From Paenibacillus durus ATCC 35681 (GTDB taxonomy: Bacteria > Bacillota > Bacilli > Paenibacillales > Paenibacillaceae), in NCBI RefSeq assembly GCF_000993825.1, contig NZ_CP011114.1:5208001-5272000 (forward strand): a DNA stretch of 64,000 nucleotides, in the 5' to 3' direction. The notes under the pieces were generated by a model, which searched no databases, was not told the DNA's origin, and saw only the letters and a list, made by a program, of their open reading frames with translations. Within the stretch, counting starts at the first letter, position 1. Each line of letters opens with the position of its first letter. The position numbers and the translations under genes were made by a program. Positions 16,810-25,917 of the stretch are shown one piece after another.

Positions 16810-18090
16810 ATGTCCGAAACCGTGGTCAATAAAGCTGTGTTAGATCATTCTGAAGAAGTTTCTTTATACGAGTCTACCCAATCCATCATCCGGGAAGCTT
16901 TATCACATCTGAATGGAGATCAAGCTCTTTTTGATTTACTGAAGGAGCCCTTGCGCGTACTGACGGTACGGATTCCGGTAAAAATGGACGACGGAACCGT
17001 GAAGGTGTTTACAGGCTACCGCGCGCAGCATAATGACGCCGTCGGACCGACAAAGGGAGGCATACGCTTTCACCCCGATGTAACGGAGGAGGAAGTCAAG
17101 GCGCTTTCGATCTGGATGAGCATCAAATGCGGACTTGCAAACCTGCCGTACGGCGGGGGAAAAGGCGGGATCGTATGTGATCCCCGAACCATGTCCGCCC
17201 AAGAGCTGGAGCGCCTGAGCCGGGGCTATGTCCGGGCGATCAGCCAAATTATAGGGCCTGCAAAGGATATTCCGGCGCCGGATGTGTTTACTAACTCCCG
17301 GATCATGGCTTGGATGATGGATGAATACAGCTGTATTTGCGAATTCGGTTCGCCCGGGGTTATTACGGGAAAGCCTCTGGCGATCGGCGGTTCGGCCGGT
17401 CGGGAATCTTCTACGGCCAATGGCGTGACGATCGTATTGAACGAAGCGGCCCAAAAAATCGGTTTACCGATCGAGGGAGCGAGCGTAATTATTCAGGGGT
17501 TCGGCAACGCCGGCAGTTATCTGGCGAAATTTCTCCTTGATGCAGGCGCCAAAGTGGTTGGCATTTCAGATGCTTCCGGCGCCCTTTATGAGCCGGAGGG
17601 GCTCGATATTGATCTGCTTCTTACCCAGAAAGATCCATACGGCTCCGTAACCTCACTGTACCCGAACCGGATCACCAATCAAGAGCTTTTAGTAAAACCG
17701 TGCGATATTTTGATCCCCGCTGCCATAAGCAATCAGATTACTGAAGAAAATGCCGGTGATATTCAAGCGAAGATCGTCGTTGAAGCGGCGAACGGACCAA
17801 CGACGTTAAAAGCGACAGAGCTTATGACAGAGAGGGGGATCCTGCTCGTTCCCGATGTGCTCGCAAGCGCCGGGGGCGTGGTCGTCTCTTATTTCGAATG
17901 GGTGCAGAACAACCAGGGTTACTATTGGACCGAGGAAATGGTGGACGAGCGGCTGAAACAAATATTGGTCTCATCCTTTGAAAAAGTCTATGAAACCAGC
18001 TTGGCCAAGGGCGTCGATATGCGAATGGCCGCGTATATCGTCGGATTGAACCGGCTGATTGAAGCGGTCCAATTGCGAGGCTGGATATGA
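16810..18090 (+). CDS. gudB: NAD-type glutamate dehydrogenase (GudB/RocG family)
   Basis: A 426-residue enzyme that deaminates glutamate to 2-oxoglutarate. PYGGGKGGIVCDPR carries the catalytic Lys, IPAPDVFTNSRIMAWMMDEYS the catalytic Asp, and VIIQGFGNAGSYLAKFLLDAGAKVVGISDASG the Rossmann fold. EAANGPTTLKATELM and FEWVQNNQGYYWTEEMV match Bacillus GudB/RocG closely. The GAAAGG next to ATG 16810 is too close for a good ribosome site, so the exact start is uncertain. Placed among aminotransferases, it could regenerate the 2-oxoglutarate acceptor (inference). The leader is structured. Confidence 0.92.
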   Translation: MSETVVNKAVLDHSEEVSLYESTQSIIREALSHLNGDQALFDLLKEPLRVLTVRIPVKMDDGTVKVFTGYRAQHNDAVGPTKGGIRFHPDVTEEEVKALSIWMSIKCGLANLPYGGGKGGIVCDPRTMSAQELERLSRGYVRAISQIIGPAKDIPAPDVFTNSRIMAWMMDEYSCICEFGSPGVITGKPLAIGGSAGRESSTANGVTIVLNEAAQKIGLPIEGASVIIQGFGNAGSYLAKFLLDAGAKVVGISDASGALYEPEGLDIDLLLTQKDPYGSVTSLYPNRITNQELLVKPCDILIPAAISNQITEENAGDIQAKIVVEAANGPTTLKATELMTERGILLVPDVLASAGGVVVSYFEWVQNNQGYYWTEEMVDERLKQILVSSFEKVYETSLAKGVDMRMAAYIVGLNRLIEAVQLRGWI

Positions 18091-18179
18091 TGCAAAAATG
18101 AAATGGATTTTACGGCTGCCGGGAGAGCGGGAGACTATCCGATAAACGGCAATCGATCGATACCAGCAATAATACGGAG

Positions 18180-18223
18180 TGAGGTTAATGCGAAAGTTCC
18201 TGGTTCTGCCTTCGCATTGACCT
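18180..18223. repeat. long hairpin downstream of lacI copy A
   Basis: GAGGTTAATGCGAA pairs with TTCGCATTGACCTC across a 14-16-base loop. Related hairpins follow the lacI copies at 16252 and 25851. It lies between convergent gudB and lacI and could serve as a two-way transcription end, although no good T-run is present. Confidence 0.55.
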
Positions 18224-18257
18224 CATCCTCATGTGCGGGGAAACAATCTTTTTTGTT

Positions 18258-19286
18258 TTAAATCGATCGTGTTGACTCTCTCACAATTAACTCAATAGGA
18301 AGAGTAAGTTTTACAGGATGAGATCCATTTTGTTCAATTGCATCAATAATCGTTTGAGCTGAAACGACTCCTTTGTTGAATACATCTTGTCTAATTGTCG
18401 TTAACTTTGGTGAAATATACCGGCTAATCTCAAGATCGTCAAATCCAACGATAGAATAATCTTTAGGAACTTCTTTTCCATTTTCTCGAAATGCTTGTAT
18501 AATCCCAACCGCCAGAATGTCGGTAGACGCAAAAATAGCTGTTGTTTTTTCTTTGAGGTCGAGAATTTTCATTCCGATTTTATACCCAATTTCAAAAGAA
18601 TTACCATTAGCATCAAATACTAAATCCGGATTGATCGAAATATGAGCCTCGTTTAATGCCCTTTTGAATCCACGGTAGCGTTGTTGATCGATTAGATCGG
18701 TTGATGGTAAATTAATCCTTACAAAGCTAATGTGAGTATGTCCGTTGTTAAGTAAATGCTTTGTTCCAAGATAGCCGCCAAGCTCATCATCGATCATGAT
18801 TTGATAATTTTTTCTGAAATCCCCATAATTATCGATCAAAACAATTGGTATATTAAAGGTATTCAACTCTTTCATCAATGAATCAGGTAAAGGTCCCGAA
18901 ATAATAAGCCCGTCTAAATTTCGCTTAGCCACCCAACTTTTGCAATCCTCGGTGTCTCTTACCCCTGAAATAAGCAGGTCGTAGTTTTGAGCACTAGAAA
19001 TATGCTCCATTCCGCTAATTATTTCCATGTAGTAATGGTCCTGTTTAAAAATAGGAGCAAGTGAATGATTGACAAAGGGGATCATGACACCAATCATATT
19101 TGATTTTCTTTTTGATAAACTGATGGCCGTAAAATCAGGATGGTAATCCAGATGTTTAATGGCTTCCAATACTCTTTCTTTCGTCTGTTGGGAAACTTTG
19201 TTTATATCATTGAGTACGTATGACACAGTTGCCGTAGAGACACCTGCGAACTCGGCTACATCACGAATCGTCGTTTTTGGTTTCAT
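18258..19286 (-). CDS. LacI/GalR-family repressor, copy A
   Basis: A 342-residue regulator. TIRDVAEFAGVSTATVSYVLNDINKVSQQTKERVLEAI is the LacI helix-turn-helix plus hinge start (residues 5-42). The rest is a periplasmic-binding-protein-type sensor domain with IGVMIPFVNHS, DGLIISGP, FRINLPSTDLIDQQRYRGF-like and ILAVGIIQAFRENG-like segments, which binds a sugar-type effector. ATG with GGAGG 5 bases before. TTAACCGGTTAA lies 11 bases upstream of the start, so it should repress itself. About 95% identical to copy B. It is probably the regulator of all seven palindromes in this region. Confidence 0.92.
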   Translation of the reverse strand: MKPKTTIRDVAEFAGVSTATVSYVLNDINKVSQQTKERVLEAIKHLDYHPDFTAISLSKRKSNMIGVMIPFVNHSLAPIFKQDHYYMEIISGMEHISSAQNYDLLISGVRDTEDCKSWVAKRNLDGLIISGPLPDSLMKELNTFNIPIVLIDNYGDFRKNYQIMIDDELGGYLGTKHLLNNGHTHISFVRINLPSTDLIDQQRYRGFKRALNEAHISINPDLVFDANGNSFEIGYKIGMKILDLKEKTTAIFASTDILAVGIIQAFRENGKEVPKDYSIVGFDDLEISRYISPKLTTIRQDVFNKGVVSAQTIIDAIEQNGSHPVKLTLPIELIVRESTRSI

Positions 19287-19297
19287 AGAACCTCCGA

Positions 19298-19309
19298 TTA
19301 ACCGGTTAA
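19298..19309 (-). promoter_or_regulatory. LacI-type operator at lacI copy A (O5)
   Basis: TTAACCGGTTAA, almost touching the GGAGG ribosome site of the repressor gene. The same arrangement stands before copy B at 26958. This suggests autoregulation. Confidence 0.8.
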
Positions 19310-19599
19310 CTTATTTTTATTTCTATTATTATACCTTGTTCTTTGTTTTTTAACAAACAAAGCCAATACATCTCATTGCTCTGAAGCAATACATCCGCTG
19401 CTTTGTGATTGGATTAAGTGAAGGGTGTCGAAGGGCAAAACATGTATTTTTTTCCGTAGTTGGTAATTATTTTCAAGGATATCCTTTATTTGAAGTATGA
19501 TACAAACCCTCGGAGTTAAGAAATAGGATCCTCAACTTATAGTCATTAGATTAACGAGGAGTATTCCTAATAATAAGAAAAATTTGTTTGAGAAACAAA

Positions 19600-20060
19600 A
19601 AGGCTCCCTGGTATGATGTTTAGGGATCCCAGATGCTGGGCCAGGCGAACGGATCCAAAAACAAAACCAAGGAGACTACATGATGCATGAAGACGAACGA
19701 AATATCCAAATCACTTCTTCGGCACTTGTCGTTGGTTGTAGATATCGCAAAGTTCAAAAATGTGATTCGAACATAAGACTTCCTGCGGAGTCGTATAAGA
19801 TGCCAATTTCGTTTGAAAAAAACCGGAAAGGATTTGAATTTTTCGTTAGCTGGTCCCGGAAAATCATGAAAGAACAGGAGTATCCAGGACATTATCGTCG
19901 GAATGGAACCAACCGGTCATTACAAGCTGAACCTTAAATGAACAGAAAATTTTATACGGCGTGGCGACAGGATCCAATCAGCTGTGGCAAATCAACATTA
20001 AGTATGGATATTTATGGGCCTTAGCATCATTGATGCTTGACAGTGTCGTTATCCGGTACA
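19600..20060 (+). pseudogene. IS110-family transposase remnant
   Basis: Pieces in changing frames read VVGVDIAKFKHVIRTYDFLR, KKTGKDLNFSLAGPGKS and IVGMEPTGHYKLNL, which match the N-terminal DEDD domain of IS110 transposases (the family shows VVGIDVAK...VGMEPTGHYW). Stops and frameshifts occur throughout, and the C-terminal serine domain is absent. A dead IS. Confidence 0.7.
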
Positions 20061-20124
20061 GAGGACTGTATGTGAGGCCGAACATGCAGCCCAAACACTA
20101 TGACGTGCGTTACATTGCCGAATG

Positions 20125-20215
20125 AAGCAGTCGAAGCCACGTCTGAATCGAACAGACAACGGGCCGCAATTCGTCAGAGACGACATCATTTGCCACTGAT
20201 TCCACGGCCTTAATA
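20125..20215 (+). pseudogene. short DDE transposase remnant
   Basis: NRTDNGPQFVRDDIICH fits the second-Asp motif (TDNGPQFVS) of IS3/IS2-type integrase-core transposases. Only about 90 bases remain, ending just before the ABC permease gene. Confidence 0.5.
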
Positions 20216-20254
20216 TTCCAATCTAAGACAATTATCTCCTAATTGCCTTACATG

Positions 20255-21343
20255 TCATCCTTTAACTGAACCGCCCAGTAACCCTCGGATAAAATACTTT
20301 TGCATGGAGAAGAAAACGATAAGAGGGACAATCATAGCTACAAACGCTCCTGCAGAAAGCAGATGCCAATCATTCCCTCTCGTACCTGCCAGATTGGCAA
20401 CGGCAAGGGACAATACCTGAACCTTCTCTTCAGCACCTAGGAAAATTAGTGAAATCAAATAGTCGTTCCATACCGCAAGAAATTGAAAGATAGTCATCGA
20501 AGCGAGCACAGGAACGATTAGCGGGACCACAATGTTCTTGAATATCGTGAAGTGGGCTGCCCCATCCATAAAGGCCGATTCGAATAAATCTTTCGGGAGG
20601 CGACTTATGGATCCATACATAAAATAGATGACAAAAGGAAGCGCAAAAGCGGTATGCGCAAGCCAAATACCAAGATATGTCCCATTCAAACCTAACGCCT
20701 TATAGTCGCTTATTATTGGCGATAAAGCCACTTGCATGGGAACAACAAGCAAACAAAGCATGGTAATAAAAAGGAGATTTTTACCCGGAAATCTTAGCCA
20801 TGCAAGTGCATACGCTGCAAACGCAGAAATGATAAGTGGAATAACAGTGGCCGGAACCGAAACCGCCACAGTGTTCCAAAAGGATGTTAAAAGACCTACC
20901 CCTTTAACATTGACCACTTTACCATCATTTGTAATCATGTCATAGTTCTTACCGCCTACCGCTAATTTATAGTTTTCAAGCGTGAAACTGGAAAAAGGAA
21001 CCCATTTTTTCTCTTGAACCGCCACAATTCGGCTGCGACGGTCCCCCCAAATAATACGTACGCCGTCCTTTTCAATTCCGTCCTTTAATTGCTTGTCCGT
21101 ATAGGATGAATCACCAACTTTGATCGGCTTCTTCAAATTGGTATCCAGCGATAACTTCAACTCTTCAGTTGCTTTCCATTCTTTATGGGGCATAACATTC
21201 CACCAAGGCGATTTCATAATATCGGGTACGCTCCGAAATGATGTAACTAAAAGTCCTGCTGTTGGAACGACCCAGAGAAGAACGATGATGGCAAGAGAGA
21301 CGTTTACGAATAGCTTTGAATTGAGTTTCGCAATTTTTTTCAA
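20255..21343 (-). CDS. sugar ABC transporter permease (MalG type)
   Basis: A 362-residue inner-membrane permease of the CUT1 family. TTG start with GGGGG upstream, 1 base after the preceding permease stop. LFESAFMDGAAHFTIFKNIVVPLIVPVLASM is the EAA loop that contacts the ATPase. It is longer than usual MalG proteins because of an extra stretch of about 80 residues between helix 1 and the core (TEELKLSLDTNLKKPIKVGDSS region), probably external. Last gene of the minus-strand operon 24287-20255. No ATPase is encoded here, so it probably uses a shared MsmX-type ATPase (established for Bacillus relatives). Confidence 0.9.
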   Translation of the reverse strand: MKKIAKLNSKLFVNVSLAIIVLLWVVPTAGLLVTSFRSVPDIMKSPWWNVMPHKEWKATEELKLSLDTNLKKPIKVGDSSYTDKQLKDGIEKDGVRIIWGDRRSRIVAVQEKKWVPFSSFTLENYKLAVGGKNYDMITNDGKVVNVKGVGLLTSFWNTVAVSVPATVIPLIISAFAAYALAWLRFPGKNLLFITMLCLLVVPMQVALSPIISDYKALGLNGTYLGIWLAHTAFALPFVIYFMYGSISRLPKDLFESAFMDGAAHFTIFKNIVVPLIVPVLASMTIFQFLAVWNDYLISLIFLGAEEKVQVLSLAVANLAGTRGNDWHLLSAGAFVAMIVPLIVFFSMQKYFIRGLLGGSVKG

Positions 21344-21344
21344 G

Positions 21345-22445
21345 TTAGTGCCCCCCTTGCTTTTTTAATTGTCGGATATTGATATAAAAAATGGGCAGGA
21401 CAGCAACCAATAATAAGGTGGCCAACGCCGAAGCGTATCCGGGACGGTCAATAAAGTTTCGATAAAACTGGGTCGCTACTACATCCGTATTATATTGTCC
21501 ACCCGTCATTACAAAAATAATGTCGAAAATCTTCATGGTTGTAACTACTGTAGTTGTGGTCACATATAAAATGGTTTCGGAAATATTCGGAATAATTACT
21601 GTGAAAAAAATCCGTGTTTCACCAGCGCCATCCATACGGGCTGCCTCTAATAATTCGTCCGGTACTGCCTTGATAGCAGCAGAGAAGATCACCATACCAA
21701 AGCCGGTCGAACTCCATATGAAAATTGCGATCAAGAGCAGGTTGTTCCATGGCTGCAGGCTTAGCCATGCTTGGGGTTCACCACCAAATGCGACCAAAAT
21801 GGCGTTCAGCATGCCGATTTGACTATCCCCGGTTTGATAATAAAACACGAATTTCCATATGACCCCAGTTGCGACGAATGATATGGCCATCGGTAAAAAA
21901 ATGATAGATTTTGCGATTCGTTCAAATTTGCTCCGGTCAGTAAGGACTGCGATTAATAATCCTAGCGAGACGGATATAACCGTCCCTACAACGACCCATA
22001 GCACATTATTGTAAATTGCCACCGTTAGCGTACGGTCATTAAATATAGCCACGTAATTGCCCAGACCAATAAATTTATTAGTCTTATCGTCTATCAAACT
22101 CAAATAAAGCGTACGAATTGTCGGGATGACTTGGAGCCACGCGAGAAATATGACAGCCGGGCCAATAAAGACAAGAGGCAAAACCTTTTCTCTCCATTTT
22201 TCCGGAAACCGCTCTGCCAACCAATTGAACGAATAATAAATGGAGTAAATCCCAAGACTACCCCAGGCAATGGCAATAAGTGAATTTACTAGAATGGGGA
22301 GTGAAGATTCTTTAATAAATCGAAAAATAAGCCAATGAAAAATCACGTTACCACTGATAATCCCAAGTGACAACAGAAGAAGTGAAATCCGACCGAACCT
22401 TTTCGAAGGAACTTGCTTTCCTTCAAGCAGAATTGCTTTTTCCAA
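21345..22445 (-). CDS. sugar ABC transporter permease (MalF type)
   Basis: A 366-residue permease. TTG at 22445 is preferred because GAGGTGGG sits 6 bases before it; the frame is open further up. Two early helices (about residues 18-65) are followed by the six-helix CUT1 core, with LLEAARMDGAGETRIFFTVIIPNISETI as the EAA loop. It forms the channel with the MalG-type partner. The two genes are nearly overlapping, so translation is probably coupled. Confidence 0.9.
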   Translation of the reverse strand: MEKAILLEGKQVPSKRFGRISLLLLSLGIISGNVIFHWLIFRFIKESSLPILVNSLIAIAWGSLGIYSIYYSFNWLAERFPEKWREKVLPLVFIGPAVIFLAWLQVIPTIRTLYLSLIDDKTNKFIGLGNYVAIFNDRTLTVAIYNNVLWVVVGTVISVSLGLLIAVLTDRSKFERIAKSIIFLPMAISFVATGVIWKFVFYYQTGDSQIGMLNAILVAFGGEPQAWLSLQPWNNLLLIAIFIWSSTGFGMVIFSAAIKAVPDELLEAARMDGAGETRIFFTVIIPNISETILYVTTTTVVTTMKIFDIIFVMTGGQYNTDVVATQFYRNFIDRPGYASALATLLLVAVLPIFYINIRQLKKQGGH

Positions 22446-22572
22446 ATGAACCCACCTCACTATTTTTCTGCGTTCCAATCAATTTCAAAGCAGAGAGCTG
22501 GGTTCGCATTAACCCAAACTCTCTGCATTCTCTGAGGAATTCATGAAGCTCGTTCATATTTGTAAGAGCGAT

Positions 22573-23925
22573 TTACTTCCTGCCTTGCTGCATTTCCTCT
22601 AACGCCTGATTCAAATCTACAATCCCTGCAATATAGTCGGCCATTCCTCTCATAAATGAAGCACTCTCAGAGCTTGGCATCATGTCACTAGCGTCGAAAC
22701 CGATAACCTTTGCATTCTTTATATATTCCGCCGCTCTTATATCTAGTTCGCTTTGATACCAGCTTGGGTCGGCGTCGTTCATGGGTGGCGTGAACGCTCC
22801 CGATTGGATAAAAGGTTTAAGGGATTCGGCTTTCGTAAAGAACTCCATTGCGGCTCTTACTTCCGGACGGTCATTAAGCATGGCATATATGTCTGCGGAT
22901 ATTAGTGCCGGATCACCGTATTGTAGATCAATGGCCGGGAAAGGGAACCAGTCCGCATCTGCACCTTCCGGAAAGAAGGTCTTGAAAGAGGAAGACTGAC
23001 GGTGGAGCCAAGCTTTAGGTGGATTTTCAAATAATGGTAGAAGTGCATCAAAGACACTGGTTGTAGCAATCGATTTTGTTCCGCCATAAACATAATCGTT
23101 GTTGAACATAATTTCGGACATTTTTTTCATAGCGTTTTTGACAATGGGATCCGTAAACGGAATCTCACCCGATACCCATTTATCGTAATTCTCCTTCGAG
23201 GTTGTTCTAAGCATAATATCTTCGAGCCAATCGGTAGCTGCCCAGCCTGTCGCCCCGCCGGATTCGATCCCTATGCTCCAAGGAGCATCACCGTCTTGTG
23301 AGATTTGTTCTGAAAGCTGTAGCATTTCTTCCCAAGTTTTAGGGACAGTATACCCAGCTGCATCAAACTCTTTTTTGTTATACCAAACCATACTCTTCAA
23401 ATAACTTATATTCCAAACCCCAGCCATGATATCACCGTTTGGACCAGGCATAGTAGCCATGTCAAGCCAGTTTTTATTGTACTGCTTTTCTAAATATTCT
23501 TTACTTAGAAAAGATCTTACATCGACTATTTTTCCTTCCTTTGCAAATGTAGCCAATGTGCCTGGTGAATTAAAATCGGCGATATCTGGAGCATTGCCTC
23601 CATTTATTCTTAGAGGAAGCACATTTCCATCTGTCGAGCCTTCATAAACAAAATCAATGCCGGTCTTTTCTTCGAAGGGCTTGATCGCTTCTTCAAACTT
23701 TGCCTGCTCGGCATCAACAAATGTTCCTAACATGTGCACAGTCGTACCTTTGTAGGCGCCTGTGTAGGCTTTTTCAAGATAAGAGCTAACTTCGGACGAT
23801 GTATTCCCAGCGCTGCCGCTTTCCTTTTCATTACTCTTAGCCGTTTCATTCTGTGCACCGCAAGCGGATAACATAATCATTGAAGCAACTGTCCCTACAG
23901 TAAGCAATTTATTTACCCATTTCAT
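22573..23925 (-). CDS. sugar ABC transporter substrate-binding lipoprotein
   Basis: A 450-residue extracellular solute-binding protein of family 1. MKWVNKLLTVGTVASMIMLSACG is a lipoprotein signal with the lipobox LSAC (Cys 22). The mature part has the family pattern GTFVDAEQAKFEEAIKPFEEKTGI near the start and RGMADYIAGIVDLNQALEEMQ at the end. It captures a carbohydrate-type ligand for the two downstream permeases; the ligand is not readable. Expression is probably controlled by the operator at 24370. Confidence 0.92.
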   Translation of the reverse strand: MKWVNKLLTVGTVASMIMLSACGAQNETAKSNEKESGSAGNTSSEVSSYLEKAYTGAYKGTTVHMLGTFVDAEQAKFEEAIKPFEEKTGIDFVYEGSTDGNVLPLRINGGNAPDIADFNSPGTLATFAKEGKIVDVRSFLSKEYLEKQYNKNWLDMATMPGPNGDIMAGVWNISYLKSMVWYNKKEFDAAGYTVPKTWEEMLQLSEQISQDGDAPWSIGIESGGATGWAATDWLEDIMLRTTSKENYDKWVSGEIPFTDPIVKNAMKKMSEIMFNNDYVYGGTKSIATTSVFDALLPLFENPPKAWLHRQSSSFKTFFPEGADADWFPFPAIDLQYGDPALISADIYAMLNDRPEVRAAMEFFTKAESLKPFIQSGAFTPPMNDADPSWYQSELDIRAAEYIKNAKVIGFDASDMMPSSESASFMRGMADYIAGIVDLNQALEEMQQGRK

Positions 23926-24128
23926 AAGATCATTCCTTCACTTGATAATAAAAACATAAATTTGCGATAAATTATGAAGTCTGTTCGATTTCCTTTGAAG
24001 CGTATGTTTACCCATTTGGAAATTAGAGGAACTTTTTGGTGATACTTTATATGTTTTTAACATTTCAAAAGATCTGGATAATTCTTAATAAACTCGCTTT
24101 TACAGGCCATCCACTACCCTTCTTCGCA

Positions 24129-24287
24129 TTATTTATTTTGCTGCTGTCCGAAAAAATGTGCATATTCTTTTTTCATATTTACAGATAATTCCTTGACTGT
24201 GAATGTGCCTGCCAGGATGTCCTGCCCGTTTCTGGCCATAACATCATACATGCCATTCGGCGGGTACACACGGTCTGTCAGTTTCAT
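24129..24287 (-). CDS. 52-residue protein heading the ABC operon, unknown
   Basis: ATG 24287 has CGAAAGGAGTC about 7 bases before it, a good ribosome site. The protein reads MKLTDRVYPPNGMYDVMARN and ends EYAHFFGQQQNK; no signal peptide, no membrane segment and no recognised family. It is the first gene after the operator-controlled promoter and lies 200 bases before the binding-protein gene. It could be a real small protein or the cut-off head of a lost enzyme whose rest was deleted. Confidence 0.55.
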   Translation of the reverse strand: MKLTDRVYPPNGMYDVMARNGQDILAGTFTVKELSVNMKKEYAHFFGQQQNK

Positions 24288-24369
24288 TGTTTTGACTCCT
24301 TTCGATAGTTTGGGCGAAAATCGTTTTGTCAAACAAGATTTTTTAATAGTTAACGGGTATTTTTTTATT

Positions 24370-24430
24370 GGTTATCCGGTTAACCTTATCTTTAAAGTGA
24401 ATAATATCATTGCATAAAGAATACTGTCAA
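24370..24430 (-). promoter_or_regulatory. promoter and LacI-type operator of the ABC operon (O6)
   Basis: On the minus strand TTGACA (complement of 24425-24430), 18 bases, TATTAT (complement of 24401-24406). GGTTATCCGGTTAACC (24370-24385), one base from the consensus palindrome, lies 15 bases after the -10 box. The LacI proteins coded on either side are the likely binders. The stretch 24431-24914 between this promoter and the malic enzyme remnant holds no gene I can support. Confidence 0.8.
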
Positions 24431-24914
24431 GATTGAATGTGATAAAATATAACATCAATGATCTTAGAAAAGTCTAAAAAGGAGCAGTGTTTTGTATATA
24501 AGACACTAAAATAGAAAAAAAGTGATTGAACTCTGTTGAATATTACATAAACAATACATGGAGTGGTATATTTAATATTTTGAATGTTCGCAAAGTCGCA
24601 GGGGTTTCGTCCTTTCGTTTTTAACGTCCTTCATCATGGAGGAGGAACGGGACTATCAATGGGAATGATCCAGAAGATAATCTCCACGTAAAATCCTATA
24701 GAAATTCTATGAGTCGCCATTATGAGTTTCAAGTTTTTTACAAATTTCAGGTACACCTCATGACAATGCGAGGTAGGAGTGTTTACCCATTTCATCGAAG
24801 ATATGCTAGTAAAGTGCCTTCTCTGTGAATATTTCGTATCTCGTTTTGAGGTGAAAACTACAAACGGCCATGGCCGAAAGGCCAATCGTCGCGTGCTAAT
24901 CGGACAAAATTGTA

Positions 24915-25775
24915 ATGATACGCGACATAACGGTTAATGTAAGCGACCCGTTTCAAATGGAGTATATGTTGCAATTACTTGGAAAGTTTGACGGCGTGAA
25001 AGTCGTGAATTTATCGGGATCAAACGTAATAGGATTACGGTTGTTTCCGACGGATCGGGACTTGGCAACATTTGGACCGGAAGCGGCTTTGCCGGTAATG
25101 GAAGAGAAAGCGATGCTGTTTAAACAGATGGCTGAGTAGATGCCTTTCCAATTTGTCTTGCTATGCAAAATGCAGGGGTAATCATACAAATTGTAAAAGC
25201 ACTGGCGCTAACATTTTGCGGGATCAACCTGGAGCACAGGGAAACTTCTATTCCAAACTCTGCATGGGCTTGGTACGCCGACCATACGAATCCAAATGCG
25301 GAGAGAGGGAGACTATCCGAAATCATTCCAAGAGCCGATGGTTTTATCGGTGTGTCCGGTCCCAAGGTGCTTGGTGTAGAAGATATCAGAAGATGGCGCG
25401 AGATTCGATTATCTTTGCCATGGCTAACCCGACCCGGAGGTTACCCCAGAAGAAGCCGAACCCTCCGTTCGTGTCATGGCTACGGGACGCTCGGATTACC
25501 GAATACAACAATGTTTTGCTGTTTTCTGGGTATTTTCCGTGGCGTGCTGGATTACCATGCTTCCCGGAGCACGGAGCAAAATAAAGCTTGCAGCCGCTAA
25601 TGTGATTTCCTCCGTTGTCGAGGAGGAAGAGCTTAACGAACATTACATCATTCCGAGAGTGATTAATCAGAACGTGGTAGAGAAAGTACGTCAAGCGGTC
25701 ATAGAAGCGGCATATGAATCCAGCGTCGCGCACCGGAAAAGGTCTAAGGAATTAGTTTCAAGCAATTATTCCTAA
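24915..25775 (+). pseudogene. NAD-type malic enzyme remnant
   Basis: DRDLATFGPEAALPVMEEKAMLFKQMA comes from the N-terminal part of malic enzymes. Further on, in other frames, come IIPRADGFIGVSGPKVLGVEDIRR, APDSIIFAMANPTPE-like and VISSVVEEEELNEHYIIPRVINQ, the family's C-terminal half. Large internal deletions remove the Tyr/Lys catalytic region and several frameshifts follow. Malic enzyme makes pyruvate from malate; this copy cannot. Confidence 0.82.
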
Positions 25776-25917
25776 TGCGATACAAGTCAAGGATGGGTGT
25801 TGTGCAAGAGTTTTAAACCGTAATCGATTACCAGCAATCATACGGAGTGAGGTCAATGCGAAGGCTGCTCGTTCTGCCTTCGCATATTGCTCATGTGTGG
25901 GGAAACAATCTTCTTGT

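Noticed and set aside
24634..24885. 83-residue minus-strand frame before the malic enzyme remnant
   Set aside because: No ribosome site, no family resemblance and unusual ending; I see no gene in this part.
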